This document shows positions 10,062-17,832 of a DNA stretch of 64,000 nucleotides, one piece after another (the stretch's first letter is position 1; each line of letters starts with the position of its first letter). The notes under the pieces are model-generated. The model was not told the origin of the DNA. It worked only from the letters and a program-made list of their open reading frames with translations, and did not search any database. The translations under genes were made by a program, and so were the position numbers. Origin of the DNA: AC-32 sp963728765 (GTDB lineage Bacteria; Actinomycetota; Thermoleophilia; Gaiellales; Gaiellaceae); assembly GCA_963728765.1 (NCBI GenBank), contig CAVSKX010000005.1, positions 248,001-312,000 of the forward strand, written 5' to 3'.

Positions 10062-11971
10062 TCGGGCACAGCCGGCTCGACCCGCAGGCCGCGGTCGGCG
10101 CGCGTGACGTCGACGCCGATCAGGTGCCAGCCTGCCCCGCCCAGCCGCACGGTGACCGGGCTGGTCACGACGAGCGAGCGCTGCGTCTTGCGGTCGACGG
10201 AGAGCGTTGTGCGGACGGGCTCGCGCGTGGTCAACCGGAGCGCGACCTGGCCCCGGGCCCAGAACGCGGCGTGCCGGTAGCGGGGCGAGCGGCCGTTCCA
10301 GCCCTCGCAGAAGACGACGTTCGCAGTCGGCTCGGCGACCGGCGAGGTGCCGCCAGTGCGGCCGCGCTCGAGCATCGTGATCGCGCCGTCGCGGGCGAGC
10401 CGGCCGAAGCCGTGGCGCCGCAGCTCGCGCCACGCAAACCAGCCTCGCTCTCCGGCGAGGCCGCGGTGGAAGGCGACGTAGCGCACACCGAGCCGGCGCA
10501 GCAGCGCGTCGTCGCCCGGGCGCCAGTCGCCGCAGTTCAGCCCGGAGAGGCGGAGCGACAGGCGCGCCGCGCGCTTCGGCGCGATGGTCGAGTAGCCGCC
10601 CGGCCGCTCCCGTCGCGCGACCTGGTCGTACCAGAGGTAGATGCTTCCGAGGTGCACCGACGGGTCGAGCACCGGCACCTCGAGCAACCGACCCGGCGGC
10701 GCGTCGCGCAGCGCCTGGTAGGCGCCGTTGTCACGGTCGGCGGCCGCCGCCTGGTAGACCCACACGCGCAGGTCGACCGCGAGCGCCAGCACCGCGAGCA
10801 AGTAACAGACTGTTACTAGCTTGGGGAACGCTCGCGCGATCCAGGCCACGGCGAAGGCGACAAGCGCGCCGAGGGCGAGGCACGCGACGGGCATCTGCCG
10901 CTCGGGCACGCGCGGGTAGCGAAGCGGCGGGAAGTGGTGCCAGATCGGCTCGTAGAGCGGGAAGTGCGTCCCGAGTGCGAGCAGCATCGGCACGATCGCG
11001 CCCACCGCGAGGGCGGCCGCGAGCCCGTAGCGCCGCGCCACGACCAGCGCGACGAGGCCCGCGAGCGCGAGCAGCGGCGCCAGCCAGCCGAGGAAGACGA
11101 AGCTCTCCAAACCGTGTCGCGGGTGGCGGGTGACGAAGTCGAGCCCGGTGGCCGAGTAGTGCGCCACCTCGCGTAGCGAGCGGCCGCCGGCGCCGATGCC
11201 TGTCGTCGAGAAGTGGCCGACGACGAGCGCCGCAACCACCGCGGGAACGGCCGCGACGACGGCGGCGAGGCGGCCCCCGCGGAGGAGCGCGTAGAGCACG
11301 AAAAACGGGATCGCACCGAGCGCGAGGTGAACATCGGAGAACGGGATCGACGCAAGCGCGGCCGCCGCGCCGGCGAGCCACCAGCGCGAGCCGTGCCGCG
11401 AGCGCTCGAAGGCCCAGAGCGAGAGCGGGACCAGCACCGAGATCGGCCCACGCAGGTGTCCCGCGCTCTGCGCGACGCGGTACGGCTCGAGCGCGAACAC
11501 GAGCCCGCCGACGAGCGCCGGCCCGACCGGCAGCCGCAGCTCCCGCAGCCACAGGTAGGCGGAGGTGCCAGCCGCGAGGTAGGTCAGCAGCACGAACAGG
11601 TTCCAGCCGAGCACGGGGCCGAGCAGCACCGTCAGCGGCCAGAACGGCAGCCCGAACGGCCAGCCGCCGAAGTTCCACCGCGGCGGGCTCTCCGGCCGGA
11701 ACGTGTACGGGTCGCGCCACGGCGCCGCTCCGCGCGAGAGCTGGTGGCCGACGAGCCACAGGTGGTACTCGGCCTGCAGGTGGTCGCCCGCTGCCGCCTC
11801 CCCCGGAACCGGCGTCCCTCGCGCGAGAAAGCGCGAGCCGGCGTCGCCGAGCCGCGGAGCCGTCGCCAGCAGCCCCGCGCCGAGGTAGACCGCGACGAGG
11901 AGCGCTACAAGGCCCGGGCGGCCGAGAGCAGCTCGTCGAAGTCCGGCACCTCTGCCGCCTCGTACCGCCAT
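10058..11971 (-). CDS. YfhO/GT-C-like polytopic membrane protein
   Basis: The product has about 637 residues with roughly ten or more hydrophobic segments in the first two thirds (for example PGLVALLVAVYLGAGLLA, VLLGPVLGWNLFVLLTYLAAG and VACLALGALVAFAVAWIA) and a soluble C-terminal domain. An early extracytoplasmic loop with acidic and aromatic residues (AEYHLWLVGHQL) resembles YfhO-type and GT-C glycosyltransferase-like proteins; the acceptor is unknown. The start is uncertain. The longest frame overlaps the end of the peroxiredoxin gene by 67 bp, and no GTG or ATG close to the overlap is better. A copy of the palindrome GTAACAGACTGTTAC lies within the coding region and is translated as part of a membrane segment. 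Confidence 0.7.
   Translation of the reverse strand: MAVRGGRGAGLRRAALGRPGLVALLVAVYLGAGLLATAPRLGDAGSRFLARGTPVPGEAAAGDHLQAEYHLWLVGHQLSRGAAPWRDPYTFRPESPPRWNFGGWPFGLPFWPLTVLLGPVLGWNLFVLLTYLAAGTSAYLWLRELRLPVGPALVGGLVFALEPYRVAQSAGHLRGPISVLVPLSLWAFERSRHGSRWWLAGAAAALASIPFSDVHLALGAIPFFVLYALLRGGRLAAVVAAVPAVVAALVVGHFSTTGIGAGGRSLREVAHYSATGLDFVTRHPRHGLESFVFLGWLAPLLALAGLVALVVARRYGLAAALAVGAIVPMLLALGTHFPLYEPIWHHFPPLRYPRVPERQMPVACLALGALVAFAVAWIARAFPKLVTVCYLLAVLALAVDLRVWVYQAAAADRDNGAYQALRDAPPGRLLEVPVLDPSVHLGSIYLWYDQVARRERPGGYSTIAPKRAARLSLRLSGLNCGDWRPGDDALLRRLGVRYVAFHRGLAGERGWFAWRELRRHGFGRLARDGAITMLERGRTGGTSPVAEPTANVVFCEGWNGRSPRYRHAAFWARGQVALRLTTREPVRTTLSVDRKTQRSLVVTSPVTVRLGGAGWHLIGVDVTRADRGLRVEPAVPD
10802..10816. 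repeat. palindrome GTAACAGACTGTTAC, copy 1
   Basis: This is a perfect 7+1+7 palindrome, flanked by AA and TA, inside the coding sequence of the membrane protein. Two identical copies are at 24851 and 24917. The one-base centre makes it a poor RNA hairpin but a good site for a dimeric DNA-binding protein. A/T-rich runs of this kind are rare in this GC-rich window. Confidence 0.8.
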
Positions 11972-12363
11972 GCGCCGCGGACCGTACCGCTCTGGTCGAT
12001 CAGGAACGCCGTCCGTTCGGCCACGTCCTTGAAGCCGCGAAAGTCGTGGGCGACCCCGAATGCGCGCACGGCGTCGGCGTTCCAGTCCGAGAGCAGCGGA
12101 AAGTTCAGGTCGAGTGCCTGCATCCAGGAAATGTGCGTCCAGGGCGAGTCGCGCGAGATCCCCGCCGTCTGCACCTCCGCCTCCTCGAACTCCGCGCTCC
12201 TGTCACGCAGGAGCTCCATCTCCGACGTTCAGGTCGAGGACCAATCGAATAAGTAGAAGAGGAGCAGCAGCGGCTTCTCGGCCGCGAGCCCGCGGATCGA
12301 CGCGGGCTCGCGGGGTCCATTCCAGACCTGGACGTCCGGGACCTGCTCGCCGACGTTCAGCAC
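11905..12363 (-). CDS. peroxiredoxin, probable selenoprotein (in-frame TGA at the peroxidatic position)
   Basis: The GTG start at 12363 gives MLNVGEQVPDVQVW and then LLLLFYLFDWSST, followed by TGA (12231-12229) and TSEMELLRDRSAEF in the same frame. Peroxiredoxins of the AhpC/TSA-BCP family have the peroxidatic Cys exactly here, in T-x-x-C context (for example FSPVCTTEL). Translating TGA as selenocysteine at residue 45 restores a normal 152-residue protein. A stop codon (12373-12375) just upstream limits the start. No other Cys is present, so a 1-Sec mechanism is implied. The hairpin after TGA fits a bacterial SECIS. Known Sec-containing peroxiredoxins exist (PrxU of Eubacterium acidaminophilum). 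A nonsense mutation or base error is the alternative. Confidence 0.75.
12196..12231 (-). promoter_or_regulatory. candidate bacterial SECIS element after the TGA codon
   Basis: Reading on the minus strand, TGA is followed by 14 bases and then GCTCCTG CGTGA CAGGAGC, a perfect 7-bp stem with a five-base loop. The loop has G in second position followed by T, about 22 bases after the TGA. Bacterial SECIS elements need a small apical loop with an exposed G close to this distance, where SelB binds. The match is to general form, not to a specific known sequence. Confidence 0.6.
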
Positions 12364-12397
12364 GCGGGCAGCCTAGACCGTCGGGAGGGGGCGAGGG

Positions 12398-12811
12398 TCA
12401 GCCGTTGGGGTAGAGACGCTCCTCCGCGGCCCGGAAGTGGGCAGGGTCGCGGTCGATCCGTGCGCCGGGGTGCTGGGTCTCGAGCTGAGACTTCGCCACC
12501 TGCGCGTAGGGAAGCTCGTCGAGAACGCGCAGCTCGAGGGCGCTCGCTCGTGCTCGGGCAGCGAGCCGAGGCACCGTTCGAGTGCGAGCCGCGGCGAGAG
12601 CCGCTCCTCGACCGTGGTGTAGCCGTCTTCGGCGGCCAGGTCGAGCGGGAGGCCGAGCCGTTCGCGCGCGCGGGTCTCGACGCGGTCGCGGCGGATGGTG
12701 TCCGCGAGCACGTTGGAGCTCGCCGAACGCCAACGGGTCGGTCGCGGCGGCGCGAACGAGCGAGGCATCGGCTCTGCCATGGCTGTCCGTGAGCTCGCGG
12801 GTCACTACCAC
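12398..12811 (-). pseudogene. remnant of an ECF-type sigma factor gene
   Basis: Three pieces in two frames line up with a sigma-70 family protein. SLVRAAATDPLAFGEL is the N-terminus. NVLADTIRRDRVETRARERLG and LERCLGSLPEHERA are the region 2/4 linker and start of region 4. LELRVLDELPYAQVAKSQ is the region 4 helix-turn-helix part. The bulk of region 2, which binds core polymerase and the -10 element, is missing, and two frame changes separate the pieces. It cannot make a working sigma factor. An intact ECF gene lies about 1.1 kb further along the same strand, so this may be an older paralogue that decayed. Confidence 0.65.
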
Positions 12812-12856
12812 GTCATCGCACGCCCGCCCTCGAATGTATCCGCGCTCGGCAGCTCG

Positions 12857-13948
12857 CTAGGCGCAGCACCAGTCTTCGACCCGCGCGCGGCGGCCGAACT
12901 GCTGGGCGATTCGCGCGACCGCGACGATCTTTCGCCGCCTGGTGCGGACGAAGACCCATTGGTTCGCCGTCGGCCATGTGACGAGCACCCAGCGCCCGTC
13001 CGGCGAGGGCACAAGCTGGCGGAAGACGCCGGTGCCGCTGAAGAGAACAGGACCGCCACCGATCCAGAAGACGTTGCTGCTGACACCGGCGACTCGAATC
13101 GCCGCCACGTGACCCCTGCGGCCGGCGAACGCGGCGTCGGTGTCGAGAGTCGCGTCGGAGGGGTCGTCCTGCTCCACCACCTTGCCGTTGCGGTAGACGC
13201 GCGTCGCGTGCGGGGCGAAGACGAGCAGCCGCTCACCGTCCCGCGACCAGGCGACCTTGCGAACCGCCTCCGGGATCGGGGGCGTCCGCAGCAGCACGGT
13301 GCCGCGGTCGGTGTCGTACACGACCGCCGAGCGGTCGTCGGCGTACGCGAGCACGCGTTGTGGGCCGGGCAGCCAGGCGGGAGCGACGGCCGATGCGCGG
13401 GCGACGAGGTGGTCGCCGGTGCCGTCGCCGGCGACGATCCGCAGGCGGCCTCCGGACAGGTACGCGACGCGCGTGTCGGCCCTCGTCCCGGTCCACGCCG
13501 GGAAGCGGGGTGCCGGCCGCGCCAGCGTCCAGCGCACGGCGCCCCTGGGGTCGAGTGCGACGAGCTGGTTCGCCCGCGTAGCCGCGACGAACAGGCCGTG
13601 CGGCGAGAACGCGGCGTCGCGGTAGCGGCCGAGGAACCGCTTGGAGCCGTCGGGCCGCACGAGCCAGAGGCCGCTCCGGCTGCTGACGAGCAGCTCGCCG
13701 CGCGTCGGTAGCGAGAACAGCGCCTGCTCGGCGGTCTCGATCCCCACCGCCTTGCGGAACGAGTGGACGACCGACCGGCCCGGCGGGCTCAGTGCCGCGG
13801 CCACGACCGCGGCCGCGATGGCAACCGCGACGAGCGGCTGCCAGTGGCGGCGCGGCCACACGACCGGCTCGCGCTCCGCGTAGGCGGCGCTCACGACCGC
13901 CCAGGCGCGCTCCTCGGCCTCGTGCTCGGCGGGCGCCACGAACCTCAC
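12857..13948 (-). CDS. membrane-anchored beta-propeller protein, probable anti-sigma or sensor partner of the ECF factor
   Basis: The GTG at 13948 overlaps the stop of the ECF sigma gene (GTGA), giving a 363-residue protein. A short cytoplasmic N-terminus (FVAPAEHEAEERAWAVV) is followed by one membrane segment (PLVAVAIAAAVVAAAL). A long extracytoplasmic part then has repeated blade-like strands such as RYRDAAFSPHGLFVAATR, KVAWSRDGERLLVF and LVPSPDGRWVLVTW, typical of PD40/WD40-like propellers. The tight coupling to a sigma gene and the inside-membrane-outside layout suggest an anti-sigma-type regulator. No zinc-binding anti-sigma motif (HxxxCxxC) is seen, so this is inference. Confidence 0.75.
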   Translation of the reverse strand: MRFVAPAEHEAEERAWAVVSAAYAEREPVVWPRRHWQPLVAVAIAAAVVAAALSPPGRSVVHSFRKAVGIETAEQALFSLPTRGELLVSSRSGLWLVRPDGSKRFLGRYRDAAFSPHGLFVAATRANQLVALDPRGAVRWTLARPAPRFPAWTGTRADTRVAYLSGGRLRIVAGDGTGDHLVARASAVAPAWLPGPQRVLAYADDRSAVVYDTDRGTVLLRTPPIPEAVRKVAWSRDGERLLVFAPHATRVYRNGKVVEQDDPSDATLDTDAAFAGRRGHVAAIRVAGVSSNVFWIGGGPVLFSGTGVFRQLVPSPDGRWVLVTWPTANQWVFVRTRRRKIVAVARIAQQFGRRARVEDWCCA

Positions 13949-14454
13949 TGCAGCCGCTCCTTGAGCGCGTCGAGCCCGCGGCGCAGGCGCGAGTTCACCG
14001 TTCCGCGCGGCAGCTCGAGCAGCTCGGCGATCTCGCCGGGCGTGTAGTCGAGCAGGTACCGCAGCACGATCACCGCCCGGTGCTCGGGTGAAAGGCGGCC
14101 CAGCTCGCGCAACAGCTCGTCGTCCCGTTCCGGCCGCTCTGGCGCTGCGGCGTCCACCGCTTCTCCCTCCGGCCGCAGCGAGCGAGCGCGCGCCCAGTCG
14201 ATCGCGCGGTTGACGACGATCCGGTGTAGCCACGGCCCGAACGGCCGGCGACGGTCGAAGCGGTCGAGCGCCCGGACCGCGGCCAGGAAGGCCTCCTGCG
14301 CGATGTCCTCTGCTGCGGCCGCGTCACGGACGACGAGGTAGGCCGCTCGGTAGGCCGGCCCCCAGTGCGCACGGAAGAGCGCCTCGAAGTCAGAGGCTGA
14401 CCCGGCCTGGGCCCGCCGCACCCAGGCCCGCTCGTCGCGGCCGGAGCCCGCCAT
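13945..14454 (-). CDS. ECF-family RNA polymerase sigma factor
   Basis: This 169-residue protein has sigma region 2 (DFEALFRAHWGPAYRAAYLV, AEDIAQEAFLAAVRAL, FGPWLHRIVVNRAIDWAR) and region 4 (LSPEHRAVIVLRYLLDYTPG, EIAELLELPRGTVNSRLRRG), a standard ECF length and order. The ATG at 14454 is preferred over the upstream start because the extra 80 residues have no match and run into the divergent promoter region. A TATAGT hexamer lies nine bases upstream of that ATG on the minus strand, suggesting a near-leaderless sigma-70 promoter. It is co-translated with the beta-propeller gene. Two secreted paralogues transcribed in the other direction are candidate targets. Confidence 0.9.
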   Translation of the reverse strand: MAGSGRDERAWVRRAQAGSASDFEALFRAHWGPAYRAAYLVVRDAAAAEDIAQEAFLAAVRALDRFDRRRPFGPWLHRIVVNRAIDWARARSLRPEGEAVDAAAPERPERDDELLRELGRLSPEHRAVIVLRYLLDYTPGEIAELLELPRGTVNSRLRRGLDALKERLQ

Positions 14455-14532
14455 GGCGTGCCGACTATACGAGCGTGCTTGTGCAGGAGGTCCATCGCCG
14501 CAGATACGCAAGGCGGCCGTCGCGAGGTCCAT

Positions 14533-14558
14533 GGAACCTGTCGCGGCTCGGGGGTGTA
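14533..14558 (+). promoter_or_regulatory. candidate ECF-type promoter before the secreted paralogue
   Basis: GGAACC at 14533-14538, then 17 bases, then GTA at 14556-14558 resembles the GGAAC / GTY or CGT form of many ECF promoters. It is on the strand reading into the gene at 14567, so transcription would start just before the ATG. The neighbouring ECF factor would be the natural reader. No experiment or second copy supports it. Confidence 0.35.
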
Positions 14559-14566
14559 GGCAGAGC

Positions 14567-15385
14567 ATGAAGCGCGCGCTCGTGCTCGGGTCGTTCTTCG
14601 CAGGCCTGGCGGTCCTCGTTGGGACCGCGTTGGGCGCGGGCCCATCGCCCGGAGTCGCCTTCGGCTCGCCGGGTGTCGTCTCGCGTGACGGCAAGCTGCG
14701 CTACGTCGCCCTGCGAGCGGGCAGCGGCACGCTCGTGGAGGCCGTGACGACGCGCGGTGGGACGGTGCGGAAGTCGCGGTTCCTGAAAGGCGCGTTCGGG
14801 GTCCCGCTCGTCGCCTACGACGGCTCGACCGGAGGCCTCTCCCGGAACGGTCGCCGGCTCGTCGTCTACGAGCCTTCCAGCGGCGCCAAGACCCGGTTCG
14901 TTTTCCTGTCACCGAGAACATTGCGGGTTCAGAAGCGGTTCACGCTCAGCGGCGACTTCGGCTTCGACGCGCTCTCTCCCGAGGGCTCGCTGATGTACCT
15001 GATCCAGCTCAAAACCCCGGCGAACGGCTCGGGCCTCGCGTACGACGTGCGCGCACTCGACGTGGACACAGGGCGGCTCTATCCCGGCGCGATCGTCGAC
15101 CGGCGAGAGCCCGACGAGAAGATGACTGGCATCCCGATGACGCGCGTCGGGAGCCCCGACGCGAGCTGGGCGTACACGCTCTACTCGAAGTCGAGCGGCG
15201 GTGCGTTCGTCCACGCGCTGCACACGACCCACCGAGAGGCGTTCTGCATCGACCTGCCGCTCCGTGTCACCGATGAGCAGCTGGCCAGGGTGCGCATGCG
15301 CGTCGGCAAGAAGGCGCTCGTCCTCCGCCTACGGGGGAAGACGATCGCGAAGATCGACACGCGCACGTTCCGCGTTTCGCGCTGA
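14567..15385 (+). CDS. secreted protein of unknown function, paralogue A of a tandem pair
   Basis: The 272-residue product begins with a signal peptide (MKRALVLGSFFAGLAVLVGT, cleavage near ALGAG). The mature part has strand-turn repeats reminiscent of propeller blades (FGFDALSPEGSLMYLIQ, RKSRFLKGAFGVPLVAYDG). It shares its whole layout with the next gene: PSPG…GSPGVV, RYVAL.AG, the GGL.RNGRRL block and the segment GAIVDRREPDEKMTG are nearly identical. The start at 14567 follows the signal peptide and excludes 38 upstream residues. It is divergent from the ECF sigma gene, across a gap that holds a possible ECF promoter. No function is known to me. Confidence 0.75.
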   Translation: MKRALVLGSFFAGLAVLVGTALGAGPSPGVAFGSPGVVSRDGKLRYVALRAGSGTLVEAVTTRGGTVRKSRFLKGAFGVPLVAYDGSTGGLSRNGRRLVVYEPSSGAKTRFVFLSPRTLRVQKRFTLSGDFGFDALSPEGSLMYLIQLKTPANGSGLAYDVRALDVDTGRLYPGAIVDRREPDEKMTGIPMTRVGSPDASWAYTLYSKSSGGAFVHALHTTHREAFCIDLPLRVTDEQLARVRMRVGKKALVLRLRGKTIAKIDTRTFRVSR

Positions 15386-15439
15386 CGGACCTCCCGGGCC
15401 GGCCGGAGCGTACTCCCGGCGTCGGCAAGGGAGGACGAG

Positions 15440-16252
15440 ATGAGACGCGCAATGGCAGCAGCGGCGGTCCTGGGGGCGACCTGGGCGGCGGTGGCCGCGG
15501 CGGCCGGAGGAGGCCCCTCGCCCGGCCCGACGTGGGGCTCGCCGGGCGTGGTCGACCGCGCCCACTCCATCCGCTACGTCGCCCTCAATGCTGGCGCCCG
15601 GAACACGATGCTCACGGCCGTCAACATGCGCGACGGAAACGTCGCGCGCTGGGCGTACCTCAAGGGCTCGTACGGCATTCCGGCGATCGCCTGGGACTGG
15701 TCGATCGGCGGCCTCGCGCGCAACGGGCGGCGGCTGATCCTGATCTCGCCGCCCGGGAAGCAGACGCGGTTCCTGGTGATCCACCCACGGACGCTCCGGA
15801 TTCGCTCGCGGATCGAGCTACGCGGCGCCTGGGCCTTCGACGCCCTCTCGCCGGGCGGCTCGCTGCTCTACCTGATCCAGTACCGCGGCAGCCCGTGGGC
15901 GATCAACGCGAGCTACGCGGTGCGCGCCTACAACCTGAACACGCACCGCCTGTATCAAGGCGCGATCGTCGACCGGCGCGAGCCGGACGAGAAGATGACC
16001 GGCCAGCCCGTCACGCGCGTCGAGCCAGGACGCTGGGCGTACACGCTCTACTCGCGCACGGGGAAGCGGCCGTTCGTGCACGCGCTCGACACCGCGCACA
16101 GGCGCGCGTTCTGCGTCGACCTGCCGTGGCGGAACTCGGCGCGCTGGATCAACTTCGTCCGGATGCGCGTCCGCGGCGGCGAGCTGCTGCTGCGGCGCGG
16201 CAGCAAGGTGATTGCGCGCGTCGACCGGAAGACCTTGCAGGTCCGCGCCTGA
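15440..16252 (+). CDS. secreted protein of unknown function, paralogue B
   Basis: The ATG at 15440 has a good Shine-Dalgarno (AAGGGAGG, five bases upstream). The 270-residue product has an Ala-rich signal sequence and then the same repeats as its upstream paralogue (WAFDALSPGGSLLYLIQ, GAIVDRREPDEKMTG, RRAFCVDLPW). The two genes are 54 bp apart on the same strand and arose by tandem duplication. They differ most in loops, and the DRREPDEKMTG block is the best conserved and may be the functional site. Expression with the ECF system next door is inference. Confidence 0.75.
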   Translation: MRRAMAAAAVLGATWAAVAAAAGGGPSPGPTWGSPGVVDRAHSIRYVALNAGARNTMLTAVNMRDGNVARWAYLKGSYGIPAIAWDWSIGGLARNGRRLILISPPGKQTRFLVIHPRTLRIRSRIELRGAWAFDALSPGGSLLYLIQYRGSPWAINASYAVRAYNLNTHRLYQGAIVDRREPDEKMTGQPVTRVEPGRWAYTLYSRTGKRPFVHALDTAHRRAFCVDLPWRNSARWINFVRMRVRGGELLLRRGSKVIARVDRKTLQVRA

Positions 16253-16344
16253 GCGGCTGTCGCAGAACTGTTACTGGCGCGTGACGGCCGCGTTGCGGGC
16301 GGGCGAGATGGTCGCTGGGCTCCCCACCAGCAAGGAGGCTCACG

Positions 16345-17787
16345 ATGAGCAGGCAACGCAGGCACGCGACGGTCATCACCATCGTCGCCCTTCTTCTCAT
16401 CATCCCCGCAACGGCCGCGGCGGCCCATTCGGCCGGTCCTCCGGCCAACGACAACCGCGCGACCGCGACGTCCGTTGAGGGTCTGCCGGCCACCGTGTCC
16501 GGCACGACCGTCGGCGCAACCGACGATCCCAAGGACCCACGCTCCGACTGCGGGCGGGCGCACGACACGGTCTGGTACCGCCTCTCGGGCGCCGAGGCCG
16601 GTCGGCTCGTCGTCCGCATCAACGCGTTCGGCGACCTCGACGCGGTCGTCGCCGTCTACCGCGCCGTGCGGTCGCGCCTGATCCCGGTCGGCTGCACCGC
16701 CACGGACGAGAACGGCCGCGGCGCGCTCTCGTTCACCAGCGGCGGCGGTGACTACCTGGTCATGGTCGGCCGCGAGCGGACGTCGGACGACGGCCGTTTC
16801 AGGCTGACGATGTTCCGCCAGGAGCCCTCGTCCAAAGGGCCCGGCCGCGCGCTTCCGCGCAAGGGCGTGGGGACGTGGGTCGAGCCGATCTCCGACTACG
16901 ACGACGCGTGGTCGCTGAAGATGAAGGCCGGCGTCGAGTACCGCATCAACCTCTCGCCGGCCCGCGGGCGCTGCATCACGCTCGCGCTCTTCGGGCCGGG
17001 CACGCGCTCGTTCGCAGGCGCGTCGCCGCTGCATGTCCTCCCGTGCGGCGGCTACTTCACCTACACGCCCGGCTTCGGCGGCACCGGCCGCTATTCGCTG
17101 CTCGTGACGGCGTCCGACCAGCGCCCGGGCCGGCAGCGCTACCACTTGCAGGCGGCCCTCGCCGGGCCCGACGACATGGCTCCCGGGCTCCCGCTCCGCA
17201 ACCTCCAGACGCGACGCGGGACGATCTCGGGCACGCGCATCGACGTCGTCGACCTCTACCGCTTCCACGTCTCCGGCCGCGCAGACGCGATGCTCACCCT
17301 TCGCGGGCCCGGATCGGCGCGGCTGCTCCTGCTCGGCGAGAACGGCCACCGGCTCAACTCCTCCGACGGGCCCGGCACGCTCACCTCGCGCCTGGGCCGC
17401 GGCACGTACTTCGTCGCGGTGCGGGCGGAGTCGGGAGCGCACGGACGCTACCGGCTGTCGCTGCTCGAGCGCACGATCACGACCACGGCGGTACTTGCCA
17501 ACGGTCTTCCCAGCGCGACGGTGTCGGCGGGCGCATCGGTCGCCATCACCGTGGCCGTCGCCTTCAGCCCAGCCGGCGGCGTGCGGCTTCAGCTGGACCG
17601 CTTCGACCCCTTGAGCGGCTGGCACTTCTACCGGCTCTACCGCCTCCACCTCGGTGCGAGCGGCCGGGTCAACTTCTCGTGGCGCCCACCGGCGATCGGC
17701 CACTGGCGCGTCCACGCCTCGTTCGGCGGCACGCGCACCGCGAGCCCGAGCGACGGCGGCACAGCACGGATCGTCGTCAGCGGCTAG
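16345..17787 (+). CDS. secreted protein with PPC-like beta-sandwich domains
   Basis: The 480-residue product has a clear signal peptide (VITIVALLLIIPATAAAA). It then shows three repeats resembling bacterial pre-peptidase C-terminal (PPC) domains, marked by DTVWYRLSGAEAGRLVVRI, DDAWSLKMKAGVEYRINL and VDLYRFHVSGRADAMLTL, each ending in a Gly-Arg-Tyr/Phe-rich strand (GRFRLTM, GRYSLLV, GRYRLSL). The last 100 residues look like an Ig-like domain (VAITVAVAFSPAGGVRLQL). No catalytic motif is visible, so a structural or binding role outside the cell is likely. A half copy of the palindrome (CTGTTACT) lies at 16268 in the upstream gap. Confidence 0.8.
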   Translation: MSRQRRHATVITIVALLLIIPATAAAAHSAGPPANDNRATATSVEGLPATVSGTTVGATDDPKDPRSDCGRAHDTVWYRLSGAEAGRLVVRINAFGDLDAVVAVYRAVRSRLIPVGCTATDENGRGALSFTSGGGDYLVMVGRERTSDDGRFRLTMFRQEPSSKGPGRALPRKGVGTWVEPISDYDDAWSLKMKAGVEYRINLSPARGRCITLALFGPGTRSFAGASPLHVLPCGGYFTYTPGFGGTGRYSLLVTASDQRPGRQRYHLQAALAGPDDMAPGLPLRNLQTRRGTISGTRIDVVDLYRFHVSGRADAMLTLRGPGSARLLLLGENGHRLNSSDGPGTLTSRLGRGTYFVAVRAESGAHGRYRLSLLERTITTTAVLANGLPSATVSAGASVAITVAVAFSPAGGVRLQLDRFDPLSGWHFYRLYRLHLGASGRVNFSWRPPAIGHWRVHASFGGTRTASPSDGGTARIVVSG

Positions 17788-17802
17788 AGACGGTTCTGCC
17801 CA

Positions 17803-17832
17803 GGCGGTGCCGGCCGTTAGGCCGGCACCGCC
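17803..17832. terminator. bidirectional hairpin between convergent genes
   Basis: A perfect 13-bp stem (GGCGGTGCCGGCC with its complement) closes a GTTA loop. It sits between the stop of the PPC-like protein gene (17787) and the stop of the ligase gene (17817-17819), whose TAA lies in the loop. There is no T tract, as is common in actinobacteria. Confidence 0.8.

Noticed and set aside
11905..12219. peroxiredoxin called from ATG 12219
   Set aside because: That start removes the N-terminal strand and the catalytic position and has no usable ribosome-binding site; the in-frame upstream half is clearly part of the protein.
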